Assembly (NCBI GenBank): GCA_025526995.1
Contig: JAHLKG010000026.1
Span: forward strand, 92,001-156,000
Source of the DNA: Powellomyces hirtus
Lineage: Eukaryota; Chytridiomycota; Chytridiomycetes; Spizellomycetales; Powellomycetaceae
Direction of reading: 5' to 3'
DNA: 64,000 bases
Under the pieces are notes generated by a model. It worked only from the letters and a program-made list of their open reading frames with translations. It was not told the DNA's origin and made no database searches. Made by a program: the position numbers and the translations under genes. Below are positions 1-12,640 of this stretch, one piece after another (position 1 is the first letter of the stretch; the number at the start of each line of letters is the position of its first letter).

Positions 1-140
1 ATGAGGTCCGAGGGTATATATATCGTAATATACAGGCACTTGGCGCATAGAACGGAGATAGTATGTACATCAAATCATAGCCGCGGCGGCGCTGGTTGGG
101 GTGGGGGGTGGTGAGGCGCCGGGGCTGGGGTCTGTCTATT

Positions 141-2749
141 TTAGACAGCCCTGCAGCGTCGTGCCCGAATGTGGCGATGCAATGCATCGAGTCTTGTAAC
201 TGAGATGGAGAAGGATCAGAGATAAAAGTCAGCAAGCAAGATCAACGTGATAGGATGGTAAGGATGTGGGTATACATACAGAGAGTGTGGCAATCCTCGC
301 ATTCGAACGGCCGGAAGTTCTGAAGGTGGGTGGTTGCGTGCCGTTTGAGATCGTGTTTTCTCATGAAGCCGCGCTGGCAGACGGAGCAAATGTACGGCTT
401 GTCGGTCGAATGCATCTTGTAGTGATTCTTCAGATTGTAAAGCTTTTTGAAAAGCTTGCCGCAGACACATTTGAAGCATTGGTTGGCTTCATCGGTGGTG
501 AACACGCCGGCGTCCATCTCGGGATCACCGTCGGTGTCGAGCTCCGGGTTGGGGCTCGCTGTTGCATCGGCCGCGTCACGAGTCTTGAAACGTCCGCCTG
601 CTGTTTCCTCGAGCGTTTTGTTCTCATTGACAAACAAGTACACAGTTTTGGTGTCCGAGCAACAGGCGGTTCCGTCGCGCCATTCGTCCGTGTCGATATG
701 ACCTGCGTCCGCAGAATCCATTTCGCCGGCAGTGGATTCAGAATGGGTGGATAGATCCCCAAAAGAAGAGGCAAAGGAGGAAACCGTGGCGAGGGAGGAA
801 TTGCTAGTTTTCTTTTTCGGGCCTGAACTTGCCGAAACCGGAGTTGCCAGGGTAGGCAGTGGGGTGAACATGAATTCACCAAACATGGATCCCGACTTTG
901 CGGGATTAAAGGAGGAGAACGGCAATGGGTCAAGATCTGGTTTGAGAGGAGCCATGGGTGCGGCAGGGAGAGAGGGCATCGAAACAGAGGACGAAAACAG
1001 GGTGGAGTCGATCTTCAGCTGCCTCGTCTCCCTTCTCAGGGATCTGATTGCAGTCTTGGGTTTTGTCACAGATAAAGATTGGACTGTTTCAGAAGGCGCA
1101 AGCGCACTGGGACAGATGGAAGCAGAAGGGGTCGCGGTCTCCATGCCGGCTGGCAACTCGAGAATGTGCGATGATGCTCCAGGAGCACTGCAGCTTCCTT
1201 GCGCAAGGGGTTCCGCTTCTTGGTAAGAGCCCAGTTGCGAAAAGTTGTGAGTCGAGATCGTTCCCGTGTTTGAGGTCTCGATATCGGCCAGCGACACGAG
1301 ATGGATTGGCACTGCGGCATTCAGCTCATCAAAATCAGCCTGCGACTCTGTCAACTGCTGCTGTTGATGCTGAAGTGAGTAGCTGTAACTCTCGACCGGC
1401 GAGAACAAGGACAGTTGGTGATCTGGTTCAATCTTTGACTGTCCATCTACACCGATCACAGCTACATCGCTGCCGGCAACGGAAGCAGGTGACGTGATAT
1501 AAGCCGGATAAGGCGAGATCGCTTCGTAGACATCAGCAGGTATGATATTGGTTCGATAGGCGTCGTTTTGCGTGATAGATTCGCTCCCGAACCAATTACC
1601 GTCCAACAGCATAGGGCTCGCGTCTTCTTGGCCAGTCAGGAACATTGACGTACAAAAATCCATAGAGTCGAGGCCGATGTTCATGGAGCTTGGATAGTCA
1701 ATTTGGAGAGAGGGTCTGCGATTGTCTAGCTCCATCAGGGAGTGAACAGCGCTCGTGTGATCCATTGGTTGAGGTGCTGCCATTACAGCCGATTGCTGGG
1801 AAGCAAGTGTGTGAGAGGATTCGACGGCGTCCTCGTGGGAATAGAAACCGTGGTGATTGGTAAACATGGCCACAGCGGCAGCACCTTCACTGTTTAGAGA
1901 GGTGTTGTCGGTGCTAGCCTTTCTCGAGTATGACGTCGCATCGATGATGATCCCGTCCGTAGGCGAATCGGGACACGGGTTTGGCATAGGGTACGTGAGG
2001 TCAGCGCCCGAAGCATCAGTGGAAAGCTGCCAGAGCTGATTCCACTGAAACTGTTGAGAGAGATTGTCGTCCATAGGAAGGGATGGCATTTCGACAAACT
2101 GACCAGCCGTCGAGGTTGATGGACCACGACCAGCGTGGCGGTTGCTCATTTCGAGCTTGGTGTCATCTATGGCCATTGCGCCTGGCATAACAGCCGAGGA
2201 AGATACATCACTCAGATTCGCCAAGTAATTCTGGTTGATTCGGCATTCGAGCGCTTCCTCAATTGGTGATACGTTAGTGTCCCACGAGTAGTATCCCTCG
2301 TCGAGAGGGCGATCGTGTTGAGGTTGGGCATGGAGCACGCCGCTGTCCTGCAGCAACAGTTTGCTCTTGCCAATCTCTCGCTGGGCTCTTTCGAAATCGG
2401 ACGGGGAAGCAGGAGGCGAGGGAAGAGGAGGCAGTGGCTTCATTAGATAATAGTCGACCGGATAAGGAGGTGGAGCGGCCGGGAGGGGAGTTGACGAAAC
2501 ATGGTGCTGAGAAACCGAGCTTCGACGCATGGCCTGAGAACTGGGAAGCGGCTGCCAGTGCGGATAAGGCGAAGGATGCAGTTGTTGATGAAGATGACAT
2601 GGCTGCGGTTGTTGAGGAGGCGGAGAAGGCGTCTTTGTCTTCTTGTGTGGAAGAGACTTGAGAGAGCGACCGGCGCTCTCGGGAGCCGTGGAGGCAGGAG
2701 CAACCGTAGCGATTGACGAGCCAAACCGGGAGAAGAAGTTGACGGTCAT
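141..2749 (-). CDS. Crz1-like C2H2 zinc-finger transcription factor, two exons
   Basis: Probable nuclear DNA-binding regulator of 842 residues. Exons read 2749-280 and 199-141, with an 80-nt intron (GTATGT at 279, CTCAG at 200). Without splicing the third finger is lost; with it, a finger starting FECEDC and ending LDALHRHIR forms exactly and is followed by TAA at 141-143. Three fingers lie at about residues 758-840: the first has CFKCVC then YNLKNH, the second CSVC then HDLKRH. This order (YNLK, HDxKRH, DALxRH) is that of calcineurin-responsive Crz1/Prz1 factors. The remaining 750 residues are low-complexity, rich in Ser, Pro and Gln, as in such activators. PSLQID at residues 346-351 resembles a calcineurin-docking PxIxIT motif, which is inference. 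Start is the first ATG of the frame. The family assignment is likely; a calcium role is not shown. Confidence 0.8.
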
Positions 2750-4921
2750 GTTCGCGCCTAATGAGCAAGCACTGAAACCAGCAGTGTGTGTTTGTATAAC
2801 GAGGAAAGATAACTCTGTAGGTGTATCCGTCTATCAAATAGATAAAACGGGGTGTATAGGTCTTGTCTTGTCTGTTGTCTAAAGAGTCGTACTGTAGGGT
2901 GTGTGTGTGTGTGAGCGAGTGCGAGGCCGGGGCACTGGCGGATCTATGCTTGGATCTATATGGCGATGCCTCTGAGTACCGAGTGGTGCGTGGGAAAGTG
3001 CGGGGAGCTCGGGAAGGACGAGCAAGCGGGAACAAAGAGAGTCCGGAGAGGGGAGCAGACAGGTTGGAAACGAAGCGACAGCTGATTTCGCGTGGGGATG
3101 AATGCGTGTGTGCGGGGGGCAAAGCTCAGTTCCCAACGGTAGTAGTTTCTCAGTCTCAGGAGAAAAGTAAGGAGAAAGAAAAGGGGGGAAGATCGAGGGA
3201 AACGGGCGTCTGGGTTGCTTTTGTGGTAATTTGTGCAAGTGGCAGACGCGGGGGGAAAACTTGAAGGGGGACGGCGAACAAAGTCGGAGCTGGGGGGGGG
3301 GGGGGGGCAGGCCAGACAAAGATGCTTGCTGTTATTTGTACACCAGATAGATCGGTACGTGCGTGCTACGTATACGTTTCCTTTTTTTGTGGTATGTGGG
3401 ATCGGATGGAACTTTGTCTTTTGTTGCGTCCACTATCACTATCCGATGTACGGGGGCAGCGCGTAATATTGAACTCAGGCAGGCAAGAGAGTGTAGTGAT
3501 GACATCCACGATGGCTGGGGGGGTGGGCCAATGAATTCGGGACAGCTGTCACCTTCAACAAACCTTCAACGAATGAGCCACCAGCCAAAAGTGGGGTTGC
3601 TCAGCGCGAGGCGGGGCGGGGAGAAAGGAAAAAAAACTGCCCCCCAGAGTCGCTTCAAGGAAGAACTTGATGTGGGGGACGAATCTTCTGCTTCCATTGC
3701 GGCCAATAGGACCCACTTTCACATCCAAGCCGCGTGCGTTGGTGTGCGGTTTGTGTATGTTTGTTTCGCATCGGGAACCGACGGGGATGCCGCACTGGAG
3801 ACAGACAGACAAACAGACAGACAGCCAGGGCAGATTGGCGGAGTGAGGCAACGCAATGGCGATGCGAAAAACCACGAAACGACTAGGCTAACTAACAAGC
3901 CAAGGTGCCAACGTCACGCATTCTGTTGGACTATCGATACTCTTTTGGTGGGTTTTGCGCGATGGGCGGGCAGTGATGAAGTCTGAGTCTGCGAGTGCGG
4001 TACCGCGTGAGTCACTGCAAAGACCCCAACTGAAGCGCTGTTTGCTGGTGCTGTCTGTCGTCCGATTCTCTCTTTTTGCTCTTGTCGTGCGTCTTCCCCA
4101 TCCACGCCTACATCCAGGCTGAAGGATCTCCCAATAAGGAACCTCCGCCCAACGCCGTCCGTGGCTGTATAATAACTGGCTGGCCGGCGGTCAACCTCAT
4201 CAGAACGCGCGACCTCATTTCGCAAGTTCAAGTTGGCTCCCTTGCGATGATTCCATCTGCGGCCACTTGCAGAGCGCCACCAGGACAAAAGCGCGTCAGG
4301 ATCCGCTTTATCGATACACCAGCCACGCCGACACGTGAGTAGTCCCGCCCACATTGACGCGTTCCGCAAGCTCCTCTGCTTCCACGAATTTCACGCGTTA
4401 GAAGCGAGCAGTCAGTGAGTCAGTCAGTCTGCTTGTCCCTTCAGTCATTCATCAAATTGCCCGTTCGCGTTGTCAGACAAAACCCATGTTGCCGCCGGCC
4501 GCCTCTGACGGCTTGGGATCCGGACACTCATGCGCACGCACCCCGATAATACGGTATGCATTATTTCCCATCCGGCTGTGGCAAATAGACTCCCGGAGTG
4601 GTTTTGAATCGGATGATGTCGCATGTCGGACATGGCTTCTCTATATTCATGATGTAACTCCCATGACAGATACCTGGTCATCACCGCCATGCCATAGTTA
4701 GTACTGGTTTCATTAGTTTTGCTACCGGACCCCGATGGCCGTCAATTCTTGCGAGAATCGTCACGTGAGCTGTCAAACTGTGCAGCAAGTTTAGTGCGCA
4801 GCAGATGGAGTGGGGCTGTCAATTTCATTTAGCGATCGAGACGTTTTCCGCGCATTCGTTGGGGAATTTCATTCGAGTCCATCACTGGGTTCCTCTTGCT
4901 TTGTTCACTGTGCCTGCGACG
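2750..4921. other. Intergenic region between divergent genes
   Basis: No supportable gene. It separates the divergent zinc-finger and polymerase eta genes, so both promoters probably lie here. It holds purine-rich stretches (about 3000-3300), a run of 16 G (3292-3307) and a short GACA/CAGA-type microsatellite (about 3801-3825). Open frames here are short, lack family resemblance and have no splice logic. Confidence 0.6.
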
Positions 4922-7658
4922 ATGGACGAGAACTTAAAAAACAGCAGAGCTATCATTCACATCGACTTGGTGGGTTTGTCCGTTCAGAAAATCGTTCATG
5001 CTTCAGCAAATGGTGTTCTGATAGTCAAGAATGCTCATCGTGTGCCTTTGCGCGTGGTAAATAGGATGCATTCTATTGTCAGGTATAGTGGACTTCCATC
5101 CTGCGAGATGTGTCTCGCCGGCGGACAAGTGATAATTTTGATAACATGTGTTTTGACTGCTGACGCGAATCAAGGTTGAACATGTGAGGTTGGGCATTCC
5201 AATCGAAACTCCATTGTGCGTGCAACAATGGCAAGGCTTGATTGCAGTAAACTACGCCGCCAGAGCAGCAGGGATAAAGAGGTAGAAAAGAAAAGAATCA
5301 GGGAAAGTTGTTCGCGCTGCAGAAACCTGATGATGTTCGTCAAAAAGGCATTCCACCGCAGATGACGCTCGGAAGAGATGTCCGGAAGTTCAGCTGGTCC
5401 ACGGTGAGAAGACGGTTGGCTGCCGCAGAAGGGCCACCAAAATTAGTGTCTGAAACCAGCACGCCGATTTTCTTATGAAGACTGACAACTCCTTCCCGCC
5501 AGTGGCGACATATGCTGACGGGGACACCGCTCCGCAGTATCACACTGACGGAATCACATATCAAACACACAAAGTCTCCCTGGATCCGTACAGGTAGCCT
5601 CACCACATCCATGCGAAACCTGACAGCGTACGCAAGAGCTATGAACGTTGTTTTCACCTTCCTTTAGAAAGGCAAGCATGAAAATCATGTCTATTTTTGA
5701 ACGTACATGTCCCAAATACCAACGTGCCTCGATCGGTAAGGGCCGAAAGCATCAAAACACTTTCTGGCAGTTTGAATTGAGAGTGTCTTTCGTACCACAT
5801 CAGATGAGGCGTTTCTGGACGTAACAGATGAGGTTAACGCGCGCATCGCGAGGCGGACTCGGACGCTTGTGGAATCAGCAAATGGCGAAGATGAAGAACC
5901 GCATGTCAGTTGGGATGGTGCCGGTGTTCTTGCTGGAGAGCAAGTCGATCAGTCCACTGGTTGGCGGTAGGTTTTGAAGACGTTTGCACTTTGATCTGGG
6001 AGGACGTTTTTCGTCACGCTAATAAAGTATGTCTATCCGCTCGTGGCAGAGATCTTCAACTACGAGTAGCTGCCGACATCAGCCAAGAGATTCGCAACAC
6101 GGTATTTGAAGAACTTCAATATACTTGTTCAGCCGGCATCGCGCACAACAAAACCCTAGCCAAGCTTTGTTCTGGGATGAACAAGCCAAACAAACAGGTA
6201 CATCCGGCCTTCTCTCCCGTGCATTTTACCCACCTCAAATGCCGGACCACTGACACACCATCGACCCAGACGGTGTTGAGACAGTCGCAGGTCTTGCCAT
6301 ATCTGGAAACACTACCGATGTCCAAAATTCGGAATCTTGGCGGCAAGCTGGGGACAGAGGTGGAAGCAGAGTTGGGAGTTGTGAACGCGGGAGATGTCTG
6401 GTATGTCAGTCAAAAGGCGCAGAAACATGTCGGCACCGCAACATGGTTATCGGGGTTTGGGAAATGGGCTGAGCCTGCTGTTCGCCCTGCAGGAAGTTCT
6501 CGGTAGAGGCGTTAAAAACCAAATTTGGGGAAAGTACGGGCGTATGGCTTCACAACATTGTCCGCGGAATCGATCATGACCCAGGTGAGAAAGAAAAGGC
6601 AAAATGCTATGTCACGTCTAGTCATGCTAGGCCATTTCGACCCACGCTAATTGCTCTCACTTCCCCATCCAGTAACCGAAACCTCGATCCCTAAATCCAT
6701 GATGGCCGCCAAGTCCCTGCGCCCACCCATCCACAAAGCTGAACAGCTCTCCCACTGGCTGAACATCCTCTCCAACGAGCTTTACACGCGACTCATTGAT
6801 GACCACGCGCTTCATGCCCGCTGGCCAAGAACCATCACTTTCCACACCAAATCACCCCGCGACCCGAACTCCCACTCCAAACGAACCGATTTGCCGCCCT
6901 TGCATGATTTTACTCCCACCACGATCAGAGACAAGTGTTTGGCGGTGTTCACAGAGAGCAATGCCAGGTGGCCGGTCGAGCGGATTGCGGTTGGCGTGGG
7001 CGGCTTTGAGAAGGTGGATGCTGGTTTGAGGAGCATACAAACGTTTTTCAAAAAGGTGGACGCGGACACGGCTCCTGCACATGTTGCGCGGTCCCCGCCA
7101 CCACCTCGGCCTCCATCTCCCGTCAAGCCCACCACGCTACGGAAATTCTTCGCTTCAGCTCCGCCAAACAACCACCATAACAACAACGGCATCAGCAATA
7201 CCACGGCGCCAGCGCAAGACACCGTACCGTCCTCCGCATCTTTAACAGTACCGCCGCCGCCGAATCCAAGGACGTTGGACGCGTTCTTCCACGCTACATC
7301 TTCCTCGCACGCTCCATCCACTCTGTCAGCAACACATGCGCAACCCGCCATACCAACACCATCACCAGCAACAACACCATCAGCAACCCTTCGCTCCTTC
7401 TTCCGCCCAACTTCCGCCTGTGCTCCCACCGCACCACAACAAGCACAACCGGCACGACTAGCACCAAATGGCGACGCTCACGAACGTGCGTCAAATCCCG
7501 ACACACCCACCCCGTCCGCAGCACTCCAATGTCCTCGCTGCGATCCCCATACCAGACCCGCTTTCGCAACGCCCCGAGAATTGAGCGAGCATGAAGATTG
7601 GCATATTGCGGTAGATCTGCAAACTCAGGATCGCGAACAACGTCAACAACAGCAACAA

Positions 7659-7690
<32 letters not shown>

Positions 7691-7862
7691 ACATCAATCA
7701 GCTTCTTCAGCAACGAAACGCAAACGGAAATCTGCTGCCTCCCAAGGTGCCGCGGCAGCGCCTGCGAAAACAACCAAAACAACAGCTGCATCGTCGTCGC
7801 CGTCTTCTCCAGCCCCGTCAGCGGCCGCTGCGTTTTTTATGCGTTCGATGAATCCCCCGTAA
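4922..7862 (+). CDS. RAD30: DNA polymerase eta (Y-family translesion polymerase)
   Basis: Translesion polymerase that copies past UV lesions in the nucleus. Exons supported by ungapped fit to the family: 5175-5281, 5348-5403, 5513-5593, 5668-5735, 5804-5966, 6050-6197, 6270-6400, 6493-6584, 6673-7862. Landmarks are VQQWQGLIAVNYAAR, ADDARKRCPE, HKVSLDPYR, the catalytic ASIDEAFLD (split at 5735/5804), CSAGIAHNKTLAKL, SKIRNLGGKLG and VRGIDHDP. The first exon probably starts at ATG 4922 and runs to HIDL (4969); about six residues expected next, including the steric-gate aromatic, are not placed. The long last exon ends with a disordered tail holding four FF motifs, a UBZ zinc finger (about 7530-7620, CPRC then HEDWH) and a polyglutamine tract (about 7636-7695). 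Introns are 66-109 nt. Identity is secure; the N-terminus is not. Confidence 0.88.
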
Positions 7863-8271
7863 GCATGCCGGTGACTTTTGACCCAATGTCTCAGTGGGGT
7901 CTCAGCGTACCTTTCCACACCTATGCGCTCCTGTGGAATGCTCTTGTCGAGCCGGACGTAGGGATCGGAAGACACTTAAGAATGTACTTGAAAGGCATCT
8001 CCACCACACACACGTTCGATGTATTTGTGATCCAAAATCACATTATAATCCATATTTAGTTACTCATCAGCTACACAATGCGAAACAGACAGGTGACCGC
8101 GGGAGGGGAAGAGCTTGGGGAGCGGCGACCTTTCTTTCTCCGATATGGCTCGCAAGATTGTTGATGCGGTGGTGGTGGTGATGGTGGTGGAAGACTTTCG
8201 ATTTGGGGCTTTTAGATAAAATGACTGGTTTCGATCTGAACGTGACGGCGCGGTGAGGGATAACGCACACA
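7863..8271. other. Intergenic region between convergent genes
   Basis: Tail-to-tail gap between polymerase eta and the KH-domain gene, so it should carry both 3' ends. A CAC/GTG-type simple repeat lies near 8165-8190. No gene seen. Confidence 0.6.
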
Positions 8272-10701
8272 TTATTTCGCGGCTTCGTCTTGGTCGCCCG
8301 ACGGAGGGGGAGGAGGAGGAGGCTGAGCCTGATCCGCGCTGGGTTGGGCGTCCGCAGGCGGGGCAGCATTGCTGCTGTCCGACTCGGCGGGAGGTGCCGA
8401 GGAAGCGACGGCCGCTTGCTGGTAATGGTGCTCCTCGGCCCCGGTTCCAGGTGCCGCGGCGCCTTCCGCACCGGGATAGGCTTGTTGTGCCATTTCCGGG
8501 TACTGCTGGTAGTAGGCCTGGCACTGAGCATAATACGCCGCCCATGCTTCTTGATCGTATACCTGGCCGTCCGCGCCCTGCTGTTGCTGCTGCTGTTGCT
8601 GCTGCTGTTGGTCCCAGCCTGGGTAGGCGCTGCCGGGTGCCTGTTCGTAACCTTGCTGTTGGCTGTAATCGCCATAACCACCACCCTGTCCATAGCCCTG
8701 GTTTCCGCCAAAACCGCCGCCGCCACCTCCACCGTATCCGCCATAGCCACCCTGTTGCTGGTACCCGCCACCACCGCCAAATGGTGGTCCGTTCTCCCTT
8801 CGGCCTTGTACCCGGTCCATGACCATCTCTTTGGCTCGCTCAATGTTTTCCGGGGGACCAGTGATGGTCACGGTGCGGTTTCCTTCTCCATCGGCGTTTT
8901 GGTCGATTTTGATTCGGACGTCGCACTGGGACTGAATGTTCTTGACCACTTCTCCGCCCCGGCCGATAACAAGTCCAACCTGTGATGTAAGCGTAAGTCG
9001 AGATTTAACAATTTACTTTACATTTATCATATACGATCGGGGTTCCATCTGGACTCCATCGAGTCAAAAGACGTACCCTCTCGGTATGGACTTTGATGAC
9101 CTCGCCCTGCGCCTGCATACCATACCCTCCGGGCTGTAAACAAATAAGAGAACCGATCTGTTATTAGCAACCTACATGTCCGTCTCGGCAGATTGAGTCA
9201 AGATTACGTACGCCTCCACGGGGTCCAGGAGCATTGACAAGCTCATCAATCAGGTGTCTAGCCATGTCAATCGCGTTCAGGCCACCCGAAATCTGAATGG
9301 TCCTCATTTGTGAGCCCTGTTCTCCCGGTCCCTCGGGTGTGACCGTGATACGGGCTCCACTGCGGTCTTGCAGGGAATGGATTGTTTCACCGCCACGACC
9401 GATGACCAAACCGACTGAGAGGGTACGAACAAGATGGGTTAATTATAAATAAACGTCCAGGACGCGCGCCTAAAAACAGCATTTACCTTTGTGCGCTGGG
9501 ATGGACATGTTCTCGGACTGTCCGGCTGGGGCCTGGTACTGCATAGGAGCCTGAGTTCTCGGACCAGGTCCCAGTCCCTGGTTGATTTGCTCCTGAATCA
9601 TTCCCTTTGCTTCAGCAACATCTTGTGGAGCTCCGGTGATTGTAGTACGCCGGTCTTGCTCATTGCCAACAGCTAAGAAAATCGAAGAAGCCATAAACTG
9701 AAAGTCAGCAACATGTAATCGCAACGTTGTAACCTAATAGTAGATTTTCACCGTACCTGGTGCAAATTGAACCTTGACGTTGCACGTTCGCTCAATTTTC
9801 TTCATGTTCTCACCGGATCGTCCGATGATGAGTCCCACCTATACCGACTGGGTCATGACCTGCCCACTGCGCACCGCGTACATACATGCAAAGCACGATG
9901 CGAAAACAAACAACGAAACAAAAGGGTGGCAAGCCCCGAGATTTGCATGCAACCTGTTCCCCGAAACCCATCATCCTCATGTGAAGTGCAGGTTCGGAGA
10001 GCAGGGTGAGCAGGCCAAAGACTTACATATTCGTTTGGAACTGACATCTCTTCGCTGACCCGGCCACCACCGGCGCCAGGTCCATAGTGCGACATGCTGG
10101 ACCCAGCGGGGGAGTCGGAGTGTCCAAGGCCAAACCGTGGTCTGCTTCCACCCATGCCACCGTATTGCTGATTGTCGTCACCGCCTCCGTACCGATCCGA
10201 TTCAGTTGCGGGCCTTTTCGATTCCGATTGGAAGTCTTCCCGCCTGTAACCCGAGGAAGGAGGCTTGTAGTCGTCGACTTCGGAGTGGGTGCGCTTGTTG
10301 CTCAATGATATGGGATCGTCTGGGATTTCGGCTACAGAAGTGCGCTAGTCAGTTTTTGGCGTTCCTTGCACTCGGTTGTTTCCACATCGCCATCCCGGTG
10401 GCTACATACATTGCGCCTTCCCCGCCGCAGCAAGGCGAGCAGCAATAGCTTTGGCTTTCTCAACCGCAGCAGAGAACATGTGAGCCTGAAGAGAAGGAAA
10501 GTGACCATAAGCCATCAGGTTGACAAAATAAACACTTCGAGATCACGTCCAGTGATCAAACGAGACAGAGACAGAGTGTGGGATTCATTGATAGTCCTGC
10601 ACCTCTGACTCCTCCGGGGAAAAGACCGAGCAACCCACCTTGTCCTCATTGTTAGGTTCCGCAGATGTTGGCGCAGCGTCCGATTCACCGTTGTAAGTCA
10701 T
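8272..10701 (-). CDS. Triple-KH RNA/ssDNA-binding protein, FUBP-like
   Basis: Predicted 559-residue protein from eight exons: 10701-10639, 10485-10410, 10331-10027, 9838-9757, 9672-9487, 9414-9212, 9133-9077, 8979-8272. Three KH domains are each split by introns and carry GXXG loops: IIGRSGENM, VIGRGGETI and VIGRGGEVV. KH domains bind single-stranded RNA or DNA; far-upstream-element-binding proteins have this array. The C-terminal third is glycine/tyrosine-rich, then a run of eleven Gln, then YDQEAWAAYYAQ, which resembles the tyrosine-rich repeats at the FUBP C-terminus. The N-terminus is short and charged. Start is the only ATG before exon 1's donor. A nuclear role in transcription or splicing is inferred from the family. 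Intron 3 (188 nt) is longer than the others. Confidence 0.85.
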
Positions 10702-11429
10702 TTTTAAGTCGAGATTCGGTGGGACTTTAACAAGAGAGAAAGGTCAGGCGGTACACACAGCCGCAGATCCTCTGAATTTGCGTTTCTTCAATTGTCCTCC
10801 TTTGTGATGTGGACGTGGGCCTAGGTGGGGGAATCCAATTATCGTCGGTCCTTTTGTTCACACTACGAAATAACATTAATGGTAGGGAAGGTTGTGAGAG
10901 AGAGACTGGGGACTTTGGGAAGTCGCATTCCAGCCAACTATTCCAAAGTCAATCAGACATACTGTAGTTCAATGGACTCCTGCGCCACCTAGTCACCCGG
11001 CCATCTTCCCACGAAACGAACGTCGAGATGCCTTTCCTTGCTCAAGCATGAATCTATGGAAATTCACATACACATTCTGCTCATCTGTCCATTGGCTATT
11101 GCTCTCTTGGCTGGTAAAGCAACCTCAACTGCTTTCAATTACACTTGGCCCTGAAGGACTGTGGCCGTGGGGACGTGGGGGGTCAGCATCTCTGCACATC
11201 TGCAAGGCATGCCCGTTTCTTTACCTCTGTCGAAATTTCTTTTTGTTGAAGTACTGACCTTTCAACAAATGGAGACACCTAACTTATCTTGCCCGGCACC
11301 GGACCCTTGTATGACTACGGATGCCGCTATGGTTTGCCTTCTGGACTTGGTGCTTTCCCTGTGGGCTGGCGTTGTTGGAGCACATTCTCCCACGCAGCAT
11401 GAGAGGAGAAATGTCTTTCCTGTCAGTAT

Positions 11430-11818
11430 CGTGTAGGAGAGTCATAGTTGCCTCGCTTCCGCGCACGCTGAAATCCTCAATCTTGTCAATGCCGACTGTG
11501 GGAACGACGAGGTCGGACGTTACAACAAAGAACTCTAGCTAGAATTTAGGCTGAAACTGCACACAGACCTGCGTTGCTCCCGAAAAGCCCCTGAATAGCA
11601 TCAGCGGCGACTAAATTCTATCGCGCGCTACCCTGGAAAACATTTCCCGTTGAAAGTAGCAAGAGCTCACCATTTCCCGGGTTGTAAACCCACTGCCAAC
11701 CACTCGGGAGCCAAGCATCGATGCCAAGGTGGGCTTGTCCCACCCCAGTATCTTGATTTGGCTTCATCTCTCTGGGCATCGGTAGTATCGAGATGATTGT
11801 GCTGCGTTGGAAGAGCAC
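11430..11818 (-). pseudogene. Possible eIF2B-gamma-like nucleotidyltransferase fragment
   Basis: Three putative exons read in order on the minus strand: one ending VYNPGN (about 11810-11673), one VAADAIQGLFGSNA (about 11612-11570) and one starting EFFVVTSDLVVP (about 11535 downward) and continuing to about 11430. The pattern 'aaDAI...FxVxTsDLv...aTMTLLH' resembles the nucleotidyltransferase-fold domain of eIF2B gamma (GCD1) and sugar-nucleotide pyrophosphorylases. The second intron would be only 34 nt, and no start, glycine-rich loop or C-terminal hexapeptide region was found. It may be a decayed copy or a real gene whose other exons I missed; the similarity is judged by eye. Confidence 0.3.
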
Positions 11819-12389
11819 ACAGTTACGGTACTGGTTTTCCTACGATGGGTTCACCATTTTCTGATTGTTGAGGCCCCGACACCGCCATCCAGGATCCCGT
11901 CTTAGGAAAAGGCCGTGATGGTTATAGGTTGTTACTTCCGACGCGAACGTCAATGCCGAAATGGCTTAATACGGCTTTATCATATCGCCAGTGGTACGTA
12001 TGAACACGGTGGGAACGTGCATAATAACATGAGTCTTGCAGAGCCAAACTTTCACAACGAAAACATACCCATGTGATTCCTCCTGTCGTCACGGCACAAA
12101 CTACTGCCCTAACTGCCTGATCTCGATCGGGCGCATCGCCCGGGGCTTTGTCCACGAGCTCTATGGAAGTCGCGTCGACAAGTGGAGTCAACTGGAGTTA
12201 ATTGTTTTTCGAAGGGTAGAGGTTCGGAGGATCGATCAATCGTAGCGGCGCGGAACTCCCAAGCCGTGTGGACGTCTTGCCGGACGCCCGGGGGGCACCC
12301 GTGTCTAACCTGACTCGGCTGTGCGTCCTCACTGGCGCGCCCCGAGTGCGCAGCTAACTGGCTGCATGTTCCTGACTAGCCTTCTTGGA

Positions 12390-12640
12390 CTGCTGCTGCA
12401 TTGGGTGTGCCCGCCAATTGGCAGCCGCTATGTGAATAGGTTTCTTGGCTACTGCGTTGGATGCGCTTCACTAGCTGCACCTTCGTAAACCCTGTCCTGA
12501 ACGCTGTGTGGGGGCGTCTCCGACTCGCTGCACCCCCACAACCAGCTGTCTAGAACCGCTGCTGCACTGGATGCGCTGCCGAGTGACTGCGCCTTCTCAA
12601 ACAGTTGTCTCTAGCCGCTGCTGCGCTGGATGCGCCGGCT
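12390..12640 (+). repeat. Degenerate tandem repeat, period about 56 bp
   Basis: The core GCTGCTGCRYTGGATGCGC recurs, with changes, near 12390, 12448, 12560 and 12618, spacings that fit multiples of about 56 bp. Flanks are also partly alike (AACCNGCTGTCTAG-like stretches). No coding role seen. Confidence 0.4.

Noticed and set aside
3363..3986. 207-codon plus frame in the intergenic region
   Set aside because: No family resemblance, and the GACA-type microsatellite runs through it.
7294..7791. Minus-strand frame with poly-Val and poly-Ala
   Set aside because: It is the complement of the Gln repeat and Ala/Pro-rich tail of polymerase eta.
8290..8985. 231-codon plus frame opposite the KH gene
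   Set aside because: Poly-Leu arises from the complement of the Gln run; KH motifs prove the minus strand.
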